This document shows, piece after piece, positions 52,125-60,136 of a stretch of DNA of 64,000 nt. Each line of letters opens with the position of its first letter. Position 1 is the stretch's first letter. The position numbers were made by a program, and so were the translations under genes. The DNA comes from an uncultured Atopobiaceae bacterium (GTDB taxonomy: Bacteria; Actinomycetota; Coriobacteriia; Coriobacteriales; Atopobiaceae). The DNA lies in NCBI GenBank assembly GCA_944321515.1, contig CALULO010000002.1, positions 165,163-229,162 on the forward strand, written 5' to 3'. Under the pieces are notes generated by a model that had not been told where the DNA came from, ran no database searches, and saw only the letters and a program-made list of their open reading frames with translations.

Positions 52125-52171
52125 CTCTGATCTGCTGGTTTCGCGCGCCCGCGAACGGGGCGTGCGCGGAG

Positions 52172-52205
52172 GCCCCCGGGTCGTTGCGACGGCCCGGGGG
52201 CTTCG
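52172..52205 (+). terminator. Terminator-like hairpin after ridA
   Basis: Perfect 9-bp arms GCCCCCGGG / CCCGGGGGC with a 12-nt loop followed by TTCGTG. Marks the end of the purine island. Confidence 0.6.
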
Positions 52206-52312
52206 TGTGGGACGATGGGGACGGAGGTTTTCGTCCCACCTTGGGCGGCGGCCTCTGCCCCCTCTGCCTCGCTACCTCGAGTGGGACGAAAGCCTCCGTC
52301 CCCTCTGTCCCG
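52206..52312. repeat. Dispersed repeat, family A, inverted pair
   Basis: Forward copy 52207-52240 (GTGGGACGATGGGGACGG) and reverse copy about 52280-52312 (GTGGGACGAAAGCCTCCGTC), enclosing 40 bp. It ends at the stop codon of the XRE gene. Confidence 0.8.
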
Positions 52313-52660
52313 CTACCTCTCGACCTCGCGGAGGAGCTCGGCGGGGTCGACGCCGTAGAGACGGGCGACCTTCATGAGGTTGGTGGTGCTCGGCTCGGAG
52401 GCGCCGGACTCCCACTTGCTCACGGCCTGCCGGCTCACGCCGATCTGCTCGGCGACGAACTCCTGCGTCATCTTGCAGCGCTCGCGGTGGGATTTCAGGA
52501 CCTCGGCGAGCGAGCGGCGCGTCGCCACCGACTCCGGGTCCTTGCTCGCCCGCTCCTGGCGGAGGAACCAGCGGATCGCGAGGACGCATACCACCACGAA
52601 GAGCACCCAGGGGATCACGTTGACGAGGAGGACTATCCAGACAACCAGACTCCCAAGCAT
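52313..52660 (-). CDS. Membrane-anchored XRE-family regulator
   Basis: 115 residues from ATG 52660 (AAAGGGGTGGG upstream); a longer in-frame start at 52735 lacks support. One N-terminal helix (VVWIVLLVNVIPWVLFVVVC) is followed by a cytoplasmic XRE helix-turn-helix at residues about 57-110 (CKMTQEFVAEQIGVSRQAVS, KWESGASEPST). Membrane-tethered XRE proteins are known but little studied. Its targets are unknown. It is flanked on both sides by family A repeats. Confidence 0.88.
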   Translation of the reverse strand: MLGSLVVWIVLLVNVIPWVLFVVVCVLAIRWFLRQERASKDPESVATRRSLAEVLKSHRERCKMTQEFVAEQIGVSRQAVSKWESGASEPSTTNLMKVARLYGVDPAELLREVER

Positions 52661-52767
52661 CTTTGTTCCCACCCCTTTCGTCGTATGACTCGTCTGCGCC
52701 GATTCTACCCGGGTATCTTCGGTTGCGAACAGCACCTATCGCGCAACGTGCGGTTGCGGGGTGGGGT

Positions 52768-52876
52768 GGGACAACGGGGACGTGGGACAAAGGGGACGGA
52801 GGTTTTCGTCCCACCTTGGGAGGCGGCCTCTGTCACCTCTGGAGTGGGACGAAAACCTCCGTCCCCTTTGTCCCAG
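52768..52876. repeat. Dispersed repeat, family A, inverted pair
   Basis: Forward copy about 52785-52815 preceded by a partial GGGACAACGGGGACG, and reverse copy about 52843-52876. Same layout as the pair on the other side of the XRE gene. Confidence 0.8.
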
Positions 52877-53001
52877 TTTGTCGGAAATCGTCGGATTTAT
52901 GACGCAATGACGTAAAACGCCGACCCTCTCGGCTTCATATACTTCTCACGGACGCGGTCCGGACCCGCTTGCCACCAGAAGGAGACGTCGAGAGGACGCG
53001 T

Positions 53002-53913
53002 ATGGAGTCGATTCTCATAGGCCTTGTCCCCGCACTTGGGTGGGGCTTCCAGGGCATCGTCATGCAGAAGATTGGCGGGACTACCGCGAACAAGCAGATG
53101 GGCATGGTGCTGACCGCGCTCGTCATGAGCGTGTTCGTGGCGCTGGTGAACCCGATTGCGTGGACGCCCGCGCTTGTTGCCGCCGCCGCGGTCAACGGCA
53201 TCCCCTGGGCCATCGCCCAGATTCTGCAAATCAAGAGCTTCGAGTACCTGGGCGTCTCGCGCACCATGCCGCTGACCTCGGGCGAGCAGCTCGTGTTCAC
53301 GGCGCTCATCGGCACCTTCTGCTTTGGCGAGTGGACCACGACCACGCAGCTTGCGCTCGGCTTCGGGGGCATCGCCCTCATCATCCTCGGAACGGTCTTC
53401 ACCGCCTTCACCGAGAAGTCCGACGGCGACGACGCGGGACGGGACGCGGGCGCCTACGTGAAGGGCATCGTCATCACGACGATCTCCTCGCTGCTCTACG
53501 TGGCATACGCCACGGCCGCGAGGTTCTTCTCGGTCGATAGCTTCCAGATTCTTCTCCCCCAGGCGCTCTTTATGCTCGCTGCCACCATCGTCATCGCGGT
53601 CTTCGTGAGCAGGGGAGAGTCCAAGGACGGCGTCCTTGGCCGCGAGGAGGGCGTCTTCGGCATCAAGAGCTGGCAGAACATGGTCACCGGCGTGCTGTGG
53701 TCCGTGGCCAACATCGCCGTGCTCTTCTCCAACCAGGTGAACGGCGTCGCGGTGGGCTGGACGCTCGCCAACATGAACCTCATCTTTGCCACGCTCGGCG
53801 GCCTCTTCATCCTGCACGAGAAGAAGACCCCCAAGGAGCTGCGCTTCGTCATCGCGGGCATGGTGCTCATCGCCCTCGGCGGCGTCGCCATAGGAATCAC
53901 CAAGCTCGGCTAG
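53002..53913 (+). CDS. GRP/GlcU-family sugar transporter
   Basis: 303 residues from ATG 53002 with GAGAGGA upstream. Ten hydrophobic segments with an internal two-fold repeat, like the drug/metabolite superfamily. Family landmarks are GLVPALGWGFQGIVMQKIGG, SVSRTMPLTSGEQLVFTAL-like segment (GVSRTMPLTSGEQL) and GVLWSVANIAVLFSNQVNGV. Relatives GlcU and RbsU take up glucose or ribose with protons. Probably co-transcribed with the dehydrogenase that follows 88 bp later. Confidence 0.9.
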   Translation: MESILIGLVPALGWGFQGIVMQKIGGTTANKQMGMVLTALVMSVFVALVNPIAWTPALVAAAAVNGIPWAIAQILQIKSFEYLGVSRTMPLTSGEQLVFTALIGTFCFGEWTTTTQLALGFGGIALIILGTVFTAFTEKSDGDDAGRDAGAYVKGIVITTISSLLYVAYATAARFFSVDSFQILLPQALFMLAATIVIAVFVSRGESKDGVLGREEGVFGIKSWQNMVTGVLWSVANIAVLFSNQVNGVAVGWTLANMNLIFATLGGLFILHEKKTPKELRFVIAGMVLIALGGVAIGITKLG

Positions 53914-54001
53914 CGCCGGGGCCCGCAACGCGGGGGCGCCGCGGCCAAAAGCTCGGCCGGCGCCAAGGCCCGCAACACGCGAGAGAAAGGAACAAACGAA
54001 C

Positions 54002-54793
54002 ATGGCCATCACGTTCAACAAGTACGACTTCGACGGCAAGGTAGTCATCGTCACCGGCAGCGCCCGCGGCATCGGCCGGGCCATCGCCCGCGCCTTCTGC
54101 GAGAACGGCGCGAAGGTCGTCGCCGTCGACCTCAACCTCGAGGGCGCGCAGGAGACGGTCGCGGGCTTCGAGGGCTCGTGCGCCATGGCGTGCAACATCG
54201 CCGACGAGGAGGCCTGCAAGGACCTCGTCGAGTCGGTCGTCGAGAAGTACGGTCGCCTCGACGTGCTCATGAACAACGCGGGCATCTTCACCCAGGCGCC
54301 CGTGACCGACATGCCGGCCTCCGACTGGCACAAGCTCTTCTCGGTCAACGTGGACAGCATGTTCTACCTGACCAAGTACGCCATGCCGTACCTGATCGAG
54401 ACCAAGGGCAACATCGTCCAGACCGCCAGCGTCAACGGCCTCGGCGGCGACTACATGTCCTGGGCCTACAACGCGACTAAGCACGCGGTCGTGGGCATGG
54501 TGCGGAGCCTCTGCATCGACTACGGCGAGAAGGGCGTGCGCATCAACGCCGTCGCCCCCGCGATGACCGCCACGGACATGAACCGCAGCGTCTGGAGCGT
54601 CCCCGAGAAGGTCGCCCCGTTCATCGAGCGCATCCCGATGAACCGCATCGGCCAGGTCGAGGACATCGCCCGCGCGGTCATGTTCCTCGCCTCGGAGGAC
54701 GCCGGCTACATCACCGGCCAGGTCCTGTGCGTCGACGGCGGCGTCACCGCGTCCGACGGCCAGGCACCGGGAGAGTATGACGAGAAGCTCTAG
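54002..54793 (+). CDS. Short-chain dehydrogenase/reductase
   Basis: 263 residues. Classical SDR: TGSARGIGRAIARAF (cofactor loop), NNAGIF, catalytic Ser in QTASVNGLG, Tyr-x3-Lys in AYNATKHAV, and the GYITGQVLCVDGGVT end. Asp in VAVDLNLEG suggests NAD(H) preference. It resembles glucose 1-dehydrogenase and 3-oxoacyl-ACP reductase relatives. Next to a GlcU-type carrier, oxidation of a sugar or polyol is a reasonable guess. Confidence 0.9.
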   Translation: MAITFNKYDFDGKVVIVTGSARGIGRAIARAFCENGAKVVAVDLNLEGAQETVAGFEGSCAMACNIADEEACKDLVESVVEKYGRLDVLMNNAGIFTQAPVTDMPASDWHKLFSVNVDSMFYLTKYAMPYLIETKGNIVQTASVNGLGGDYMSWAYNATKHAVVGMVRSLCIDYGEKGVRINAVAPAMTATDMNRSVWSVPEKVAPFIERIPMNRIGQVEDIARAVMFLASEDAGYITGQVLCVDGGVTASDGQAPGEYDEKL

Positions 54794-54831
54794 GCTCGCT
54801 GACGGGAGAGTCCGGGAAGACCGCTCCTGGG

Positions 54832-54867
54832 AGGTGCCCCGCGACCACGGCGTCGCGGGGCACCTTG
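54832..54867. terminator. Strong bidirectional terminator
   Basis: Perfect 14-bp arms AGGTGCCCCGCGAC / GTCGCGGGGCACCT with a 6-nt loop, then TGTCT; between converging SDR and GlxA-type genes. Confidence 0.88.
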
Positions 54868-54868
54868 T

Positions 54869-55894
54869 CTAAATGGGCGAGAAGCGCCTGCGGTGCGCGC
54901 TCGGGGACTCCCCGTACCTGTCGCGGAAGAGGCGGTAGAGCACGTCCGCGCTGCCAAGCCCCACGCGCTGGGCTACCAGGGGTAGGGGGAGGTCGGTCTG
55001 CTCGAGCAGCGCGGCGGCGAGCTCGATGCGCTGGGTGCCGAGCCAGGCCTTGGGGGTCTCGCCCGTCCCCTGCAGGAAGCGCCGCTGCAGGGTCCTCTCG
55101 CTCATGCCGGCGCGCCGCGCCATCTCGCTCACGGTCCACGGGTGGGAGAGGTCGCTCCGGACGACCTTGCGGAGCGTGTCGATGTCGCTCATCGCGAGCT
55201 CGCCGACCGTGGTTTCGGGCATGCCGAACGCCTCCTGCCGTGCGTCGGGGGAGTGCGGCCGCCAGAGGCTCATCGCCCCCGCCACAGCCGCCGCGCGGCG
55301 CGGCCCGGCGAGCGCAGAGAGCAGGGAGAGGCAGAGGTCGAGTCCCGAGGCCCCGCCCGCCGACGTCCAGATCCCCAGCCGGGCGTCGTGGGTGAGGATG
55401 AGCTCGGGCTCTAGAGGCACGCGCGGGAAGAGCGACCGGAAGAACTCGGCGTAAGCGTGGTGCGTGGTGCAGGGGGCCTCGTCCAGCAGGCCGGCGCGCG
55501 CCAGCAGGAACGACCCGGTGCCGAGCGAGGCCACCTGTGCGCCCGCGTCATGCGTGTCGCGGAGCCATGCGGTGCAGGCGTCGAGGTCCCTCTCCGCCGC
55601 GCGCCCGCCCGGGCTCTGGGGGAGAAGGGAGCTCGCGGGGTCGGTGAAGCCGGGGACGCACACGAGGTCCGGCCGCCACGGGAAGTCCTCGAGCGGGACC
55701 GCCCGGGCGGAGAGCCCGTGGTCAAGCTCGACCCTCTCCGTCGGTGCCACGAACACGAGCTCGCAGGCCGGTGCCTCGCCGAGGGTCACGCTGTCCCCGA
55801 AGACCTGGATGACGTTGGCGAGGTCGTGCGACCACATGCCGTCCGTGAGCAGGGCCGCTACGAGCGGTCGTTTGGGCTGCGTCTCTGCGGGCAC
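54869..55894 (-). CDS. GlxA-type regulator: DJ-1/PfpI domain plus AraC HTH
   Basis: 341 residues. Residues 1-190 form a DJ-1/GATase1-like domain (LVAALLTDGMWSHDLANVIQ, PDLVCVPGFTD, VASLGTGSFLLARAGLLD). The position of the nucleophilic cysteine reads GTGSF, so it is a sensor rather than an enzyme. Residues about 235-341 are an AraC DNA-binding domain (TVSEMARRAGMSERTLQRRF, LPLVAQRVGLGSADVLYRLF). Known relatives control amino-acid or quaternary-amine use. Targets unknown. Confidence 0.9.
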   Translation of the reverse strand: MPAETQPKRPLVAALLTDGMWSHDLANVIQVFGDSVTLGEAPACELVFVAPTERVELDHGLSARAVPLEDFPWRPDLVCVPGFTDPASSLLPQSPGGRAAERDLDACTAWLRDTHDAGAQVASLGTGSFLLARAGLLDEAPCTTHHAYAEFFRSLFPRVPLEPELILTHDARLGIWTSAGGASGLDLCLSLLSALAGPRRAAAVAGAMSLWRPHSPDARQEAFGMPETTVGELAMSDIDTLRKVVRSDLSHPWTVSEMARRAGMSERTLQRRFLQGTGETPKAWLGTQRIELAAALLEQTDLPLPLVAQRVGLGSADVLYRLFRDRYGESPSAHRRRFSPI

Positions 55895-55908
55895 GTCGCT
55901 CCCTTCTC

Positions 55909-56094
55909 TTGGGACAAAGGGGACGGAGGTTTTCGTCCCACCCTAGGGCAGCGGCCTCTGTCCCATCTGATGCGGGACGAAAACTTCCGCCCCTCTCTGC
56001 CAAGTGGGACGAAAGCCTCCGTCCCCTTTGTCCCGTCCGTCCCCCTTGTCCCCAAGTGGGACGAAAACCTCCGTCCCCCTTGTCCCGTCATTGT
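55909..56094. repeat. Dispersed repeat, family A, four-copy block
   Basis: Forward copy 55909-55942, reverse copies about 55973-56003, 56003-56036 and 56056-56092, with partial ones between. Fills the gap between the GlxA-type gene and the yqeC stop codon. No gene. Confidence 0.82.
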
Positions 56095-56095
56095 C

Positions 56096-56746
56096 TCAGA
56101 AGCGACGCTGGCGCAGGCTGCCCACGAGGGCCGGTACGTCGAGGAGGGTCGCCAGCTCGCGCGCCGCGTCCGGCGTCACGTCCGCCTGGTTGACGAGGGC
56201 GACGTCCGCGAGGGCCTCGGCGTTTGCCGCGCGAGCCACGAGCCCCGGCGTCGCCGCGTCGCCCGCCGCGCAGCCTGCGAGCTCGCAGAAGACCTCCGGC
56301 CGGTGCACCGCCTCCTCGACGGGTCGCCCGAGCCCGCTCGCGCCCACCACAAGGACGGTCCTCCGCGCGCAGGCGGGGATGACGGGCTCCCAGGCGGCGT
56401 GCGCCTTGAGGGGGAGTCTCCTCGCGCCGTCGGCCTCGACTAGCACGTGGTCGGCGAGCCCGGCGAGCGCCTCGATGCCCAGCGCGGGCTCCGTGAGCTT
56501 GCGCCCGTCCTCGGCGCGAGAGGCCACGCAGACCACGCGCCCTTTGCGCAGCGCCGCCTCGACCTCGCGCTCGGTGGGGGAGGTCAGCAGCGGCACCTCG
56601 GGGAAGGGGAGGATGTGCGTGGTGGTGGTAAGCACGACCGTGCCCGGCAGCTCCTGCGCCAGCTCGGCAAGCAGCGACGTCTTGCCGCCGCTGCCTACGA
56701 CCGCCGTCACGCCCGTGCCCACGCCGAGCATTTCCGCAAGCTCCAT
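56096..56746 (-). CDS. yqeC: YqeC: selenium-dependent molybdenum hydroxylase maturation protein
   Basis: 216 residues from ATG 56746 with GAGGAGG 6-12 bases upstream; ATG 56779 lies inside the control region. P-loop near the N-terminus (VTAVVGSGGKTSLLAEL), then VLTTTTHILPF, LVEADGARRLPLKAH and ALVNQADVT. YqeC is one of two marker proteins (with YqeB) of the selenium-cofactor-dependent molybdenum hydroxylase trait; its chemistry is unproven. It is divergent from the double-cubane reductase gene, with a ModE-like box and a TGTTTGG palindrome between them. Confidence 0.92.
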   Translation of the reverse strand: MELAEMLGVGTGVTAVVGSGGKTSLLAELAQELPGTVVLTTTTHILPFPEVPLLTSPTEREVEAALRKGRVVCVASRAEDGRKLTEPALGIEALAGLADHVLVEADGARRLPLKAHAAWEPVIPACARRTVLVVGASGLGRPVEEAVHRPEVFCELAGCAAGDAATPGLVARAANAEALADVALVNQADVTPDAARELATLLDVPALVGSLRQRRF

Positions 56747-56781
56747 GTCACGCCTCCTCGACGCAATCCTACCGCTCACAG

Positions 56782-56805
56782 CCTTGTAGTTTCCAAACTA
56801 TAACG
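56782..56805. promoter_or_regulatory. ModE-like box in the yqeC/reductase gap
   Basis: 24-bp site with left half CCTTGTA (5 of 7 to CGTTATA) and right half TATAACG (perfect), spacing identical to the boxes at 32507 and 61702. It is followed by AT, as at 61726. Confidence 0.42.
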
Positions 56806-56818
56806 ATGTATTACTCTT

Positions 56819-56835
56819 TGTTTGGGTGCCAAACA
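56819..56835. promoter_or_regulatory. TGTTTGG palindrome in the yqeC/reductase gap
   Basis: Perfect 7-bp arms TGTTTGG-gtg-CCAAACA. Twelve of 17 bases match the core of the operator before ygeX, which suggests the same DNA-binding protein. Confidence 0.6.
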
Positions 56836-56899
56836 CTGTTTTTGTACGCCGTCGGCGCGTCCGCGACCCGCGGGCGCGGCCGGAGAGAGGAGACCCCCC

Positions 56900-58108
56900 A
56901 TGAGCGACGCCCTCGCCGACACCGTAGCCGCAGACGCCGCAACCGCCGCAGCTGCCACCGCAGCCGCCCCCGCCGCCGAGCTCCCGCGCACCTTCGAGGA
57001 GTTCAACGAGCAGCGTCGCCAGAGCTTCCTCAAGGTCAAGGACTTCAAGCAGGCCGGCGGCCGGCTGGTGGGGTACCTCTGCAGCTACACGCCGCTCGAG
57101 GTCATCGACGCGGCTGGCGCCTCGGCGGTCGGGCTCTGCGGCACCTCCGACGAGGTGATCCCCGCTGCCGAGGAGGTCCTGCCGGCCAACCTCTGCCCGC
57201 TCATCAAGTCCACCTACGGCTTTGCATACTCGCAGAAGTGCCCGTTCACGCACTTCTCCGACCTCATCGTGGGCGAGACCACCTGCGACGGCAAGAAGAA
57301 GATGTACGAGCTCCTGGGCGAGCTCAAGCCCACGCACATCCTGCACCTGCCGCAGGGCCGCTCGCGCGCGCACGAGCGGGAGGGCTGGTACCAGGAGGTC
57401 CTGGGCCTCAAGGAGGCGCTCGAGCGCACGTATGGCATCCAGATAACTGACGACGACCTGCGCGAGGCCGCCCGCCTGCGCAACCGCCTGCGCCGCGCCA
57501 CGCTGGCCCTCTTCGAGCTGCAGCGCTCCGAGCCGCCGGCCATGAGCGGCGTCGAGCTCATGAGCACGATGTTCGCGGGGACGTTCAACTTCGACGTGCG
57601 CGCCTACGTGGAGAGCCTCGAGCGCCTCTACGAAGAGCGTTGCGCCGCCCCCGCCGCCGGCGCGCCCGCCGCCAAGCGCATCCTCATCACCGGGTGCCCG
57701 GTGGGCGGCGTCATCGGCAAGGTCGGCGCGACCATCGAGCGCAACGGCGGCGTGGTGGTGTGCGAGGACGACTGCGGCGGCGAGCGCACCAACCGCTTCA
57801 TGGTGGACGAGGACGCCCCGGACATCCTGCGCGCCATCGCGGACCGCTACCTCAAGATCAACTGCTCGGTCATGACGCCCAACGACGACCGCTTCGCCGC
57901 GACGCGCGAGATGATCGAGAAGTACCACGTAGACGGCGTCATCGAGTGCGTGCTCACGGCCTGCCACACCTTCAACGTGGAGGCCGTGCGGATGGAGCGC
58001 GCGGTTGAGGAGGCCGGCGTGCCGTACATGAAGGTGGAGACCGACTACTCCTCCGGCGACCTCGGCCAGCTGGAGACGCGCATCGCCGCGTTCATCGAGA
58101 CGCTCTAG
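56900..58108 (+). CDS. Double-cubane-type reductase (HgdB/YjiM family)
   Basis: 402 residues from ATG 56900, with GGAGAGAGGAG upstream. An Ala-rich N-terminal segment precedes the 2-hydroxyacyl-CoA dehydratase D-subunit fold. Cysteines lie in [62 protein letters not shown] and [12 protein letters not shown]. Single-subunit members paired with an activase are double-cubane cluster proteins: they use ATP-driven low-potential electrons for small-molecule reductions. It lies among Se/Mo maturation genes and not with acyl-CoA genes, so the substrate may be a selenium or purine compound. That is inference. Confidence 0.88.
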   Translation: MSDALADTVAADAATAAAATAAAPAAELPRTFEEFNEQRRQSFLKVKDFKQAGGRLVGYLCSYTPLEVIDAAGASAVGLCGTSDEVIPAAEEVLPANLCPLIKSTYGFAYSQKCPFTHFSDLIVGETTCDGKKKMYELLGELKPTHILHLPQGRSRAHEREGWYQEVLGLKEALERTYGIQITDDDLREAARLRNRLRRATLALFELQRSEPPAMSGVELMSTMFAGTFNFDVRAYVESLERLYEERCAAPAAGAPAAKRILITGCPVGGVIGKVGATIERNGGVVVCEDDCGGERTNRFMVDEDAPDILRAIADRYLKINCSVMTPNDDRFAATREMIEKYHVDGVIECVLTACHTFNVEAVRMERAVEEAGVPYMKVETDYSSGDLGQLETRIAAFIETL

Positions 58109-58118
58109 GGGTTTCGGC

Positions 58119-59018
58119 ATGGGGTCTGGCGAGAAGAACGCGGGGGCTGCGAGCACACGCGCGGCCACGGCTGCGGGCCCGGCCGCCTGCACGGCCGCGG
58201 CTTCGGGTCCCGCCGCCACGGCCGCGGCTGCGCCCGCGGGCCCGGCCGGCCGCGCGGGCGTGGGCGTCGACGTGGGCTCCACGGCCACCAAGGTCGCCGT
58301 GGTCGACGCGTACGGCGAGCTCGTGTACACCGCGCTCATGCCCACGGGCTACTCGAGCGTGGACGCCGCGGCCCGGGCGAGGGAGTGCCTCGAGGCCGCG
58401 GGCTTCTCGCCCGACCGGTCGGGGGTGCGCGTGGTGGCCACCGGCTACGGGCGCGTGGCGGTGCCCTTTGCCGACAAGGTGGTGACCGAGATCACCTGCC
58501 ACGGTCGCGGCGCGGCGCGCCTCTTCGGCGGGCAGGGTACGGTGGTCGACGTGGGCGGCCAGGACACCAAGGTCATCCGCCTGCGGGGCGGCCGCGTGAT
58601 CAAGTTCGTGATGAACGACAAGTGCGCGGCGGGCACGGGCCGCTTCCTGGAAGTGATGGCGGACCGCCTCGGGGTGGGGCACGACGAGCTCTCCGAGCTT
58701 GCCCGCGCCGGCGAGCCCATCAAGATCTCCAGCATGTGCACGGTCTTCGCGGAGAGCGAGGTCATCAGCCTCGTGGGGCGCGGGGAGCCGCGCGAGAGCA
58801 TCGCCCGCGGCGTGGTGGAGAGCGTGGTGGGTCGCGTGGCCACCCTCGCGGGGTCGGCGGGAGGTGCGGCGCCGTACTTCCTCACCGGCGGGCTCTGCGA
58901 CAACGCCTACGTGGTCGAGCGCCTCTCGGCGACGCTTGGGGCCCCGGTGACTACGTGCCCGGAGGCGCGCTACGCTGGTGCCATCGGGGCCGCGCTCGCG
59001 GCGCTCGACCTGGGATAG
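58119..59018 (+). CDS. ATP-dependent activase of the double-cubane reductase (HgdC/YjiL family)
   Basis: 299 residues. Ala-rich, low-complexity N-terminus (about 45 residues) starting with the GEKN word, then the ASKHA fold: VGVDVGSTATKVAVVD, VVDVGGQDTKVIRL, FLTGGLCDNAYVVERL. NDKCAAGTGRF and SSMCTVFAESE supply the two cysteines per subunit for the shared [4Fe-4S] cluster of the dimer. It hydrolyses ATP to fire an electron into the upstream protein, 10 bp away. Confidence 0.93.
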   Translation: MGSGEKNAGAASTRAATAAGPAACTAAASGPAATAAAAPAGPAGRAGVGVDVGSTATKVAVVDAYGELVYTALMPTGYSSVDAAARARECLEAAGFSPDRSGVRVVATGYGRVAVPFADKVVTEITCHGRGAARLFGGQGTVVDVGGQDTKVIRLRGGRVIKFVMNDKCAAGTGRFLEVMADRLGVGHDELSELARAGEPIKISSMCTVFAESEVISLVGRGEPRESIARGVVESVVGRVATLAGSAGGAAPYFLTGGLCDNAYVVERLSATLGAPVTTCPEARYAGAIGAALAALDLG

Positions 59019-59103
59019 TGACGGGCCCGCGCGGGGAGGTTCTTCTCGCCGGACGGGCCCTTGGACAAGACGACGGCCCCTGGGGGCCGGACGGGAGGAA
59101 GAC

Positions 59104-59739
59104 ATGGCAGAGACGACGCTCACGATTGACGCGCGGGGCGAGGCGTGCCCCATCCCGGTGGTGCGGACGCTCAAGGCGCTCGGCGCGCTGGCGGGGCCGG
59201 GCTCGGTGGAGACGATCGTGGACAACGAGATCGCGGTTCAGAACCTCACGCGCATGGGCGAGGGCAAGGGCTGCGCGGTGAGCTCGGAGCGGACCGGCGA
59301 GAAGGAGTGGCACGTCACCGTGACGGCGAGCGAGGCGGTTGTCGTGGCGTCGGGCGAGCCGGAGGCCGTGACGTGCGACGTCCCGGGGGCGGCCCCGGCG
59401 CCGCGCAACGTGGTCGTGGCCATCACGGCCGAGACCATGGGCACGGGCGACGACGTCCTGGGCAGGAAGCTCATGGGGAGCTTCATCTACTCGCTCACGC
59501 AGCTCGACGAGCTGCCCGCCACGATCGTGCTCTACAACGGCGGCGCCCACCTGAGCTGCGAGGGCTCGCCCGCCCTTGACGACCTGCGCGGGCTCGCCGA
59601 GTCCGGCGTGGAGGTGCTCACCTGCGGGACCTGCCTGGACCACTACGGCATCGCCGACACGCTCGCCGTCGGCGAGGTTACCAACATGTACGTGATCGCG
59701 CAGCGTCTGACTGGCGCAAGCCTCGTGGTGAGGCCGTAG
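59104..59739 (+). CDS. yedF: YedF: TusA-like selenium metabolism protein
   Basis: 211 residues. Residues 1-75 are TusA/SirA-like with the Cys15-Pro-Ile-Pro motif (ARGEACPIPVVRTL). Residues about 100-211 are DsrE-like (VVAITAETMGTGDDVLGRKL, EVLTCGTCLDHYG). YedF co-occurs with selenium traits and is presumed to carry reactive selenium from a desulfurase to its acceptor. GGAGGAAG precedes the ATG. The DUF3343 gene follows by 2 bp. Confidence 0.92.
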   Translation: MAETTLTIDARGEACPIPVVRTLKALGALAGPGSVETIVDNEIAVQNLTRMGEGKGCAVSSERTGEKEWHVTVTASEAVVVASGEPEAVTCDVPGAAPAPRNVVVAITAETMGTGDDVLGRKLMGSFIYSLTQLDELPATIVLYNGGAHLSCEGSPALDDLRGLAESGVEVLTCGTCLDHYGIADTLAVGEVTNMYVIAQRLTGASLVVRP

Positions 59740-59741
59740 GA

Positions 59742-59996
59742 ATGGCGCGCGTTCGTGTGCCTTCGCTCGTGGTGAGCTTCCCCACCACGGCGGCGGCGAT
59801 GGCGTGCGAGGAGTGCTGCGGGCGTCGCGGCCTGCCGGGTCGGATGATCCCGCTGCCCGGCGAGGTATCGGCCGGGTGCGGGCTGGCTTGGAAGGCCTCG
59901 CCGGGGGACCGCGACGCGCTGGCGACGGCCTTGGCCGACGACGGCGTGCCCGTGGAGGCCATGACGGTGGTGGAGCTGCTGGAGTTCGTTCGGTAG
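59742..59996 (+). CDS. DUF3343 protein (putative Se/S carrier)
   Basis: 84 residues. Matches the small DUF3343 family: VVSFPTTAAAMACEECCGRR, LIPLPGEVSAGCGLAW-like segment (MIPLPGEVSAGCGLAW). The cysteines in CEECC and GCGL could carry persulfide or selenide. It is linked with YedF and a class V desulfurase-like enzyme, as elsewhere. Function not shown experimentally to my knowledge. Confidence 0.88.
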   Translation: MARVRVPSLVVSFPTTAAAMACEECCGRRGLPGRMIPLPGEVSAGCGLAWKASPGDRDALATALADDGVPVEAMTVVELLEFVR

Positions 59997-60013
59997 GCGT
60001 GCGTGGGGCTTCG

Positions 60014-60092
60014 GCGCCCCGGTGGCGAGCCGGCAGCGCCCCGGCGGCGAGTCGGTTGCACCCCGGCAGCGAGCCGGCAGCGCCCCGGCGCC
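60014..60092. repeat. 22-bp tandem repeat, 3.6 copies
   Basis: Units GCGCCCCGGYGGCGAGYCGG(CA/TT) at 60014-60035, 60036-60057 and 60058-60079, plus a partial at 60080-60092, in the 140-bp gap before the desulfurase-like gene. Each unit has one to five changes. Confidence 0.8.
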
Positions 60093-60136
60093 CCCCGCGC
60101 CCCGTCGTACCGGCTGGCGAGAAGGACGTGAGGTCG

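Noticed and set aside
56822-56899. Upstream extension of the double-cubane reductase to 56822
   Set aside because: It would begin inside the TGTTTGG palindrome, has no ribosome site, and adds sequence unlike the family.
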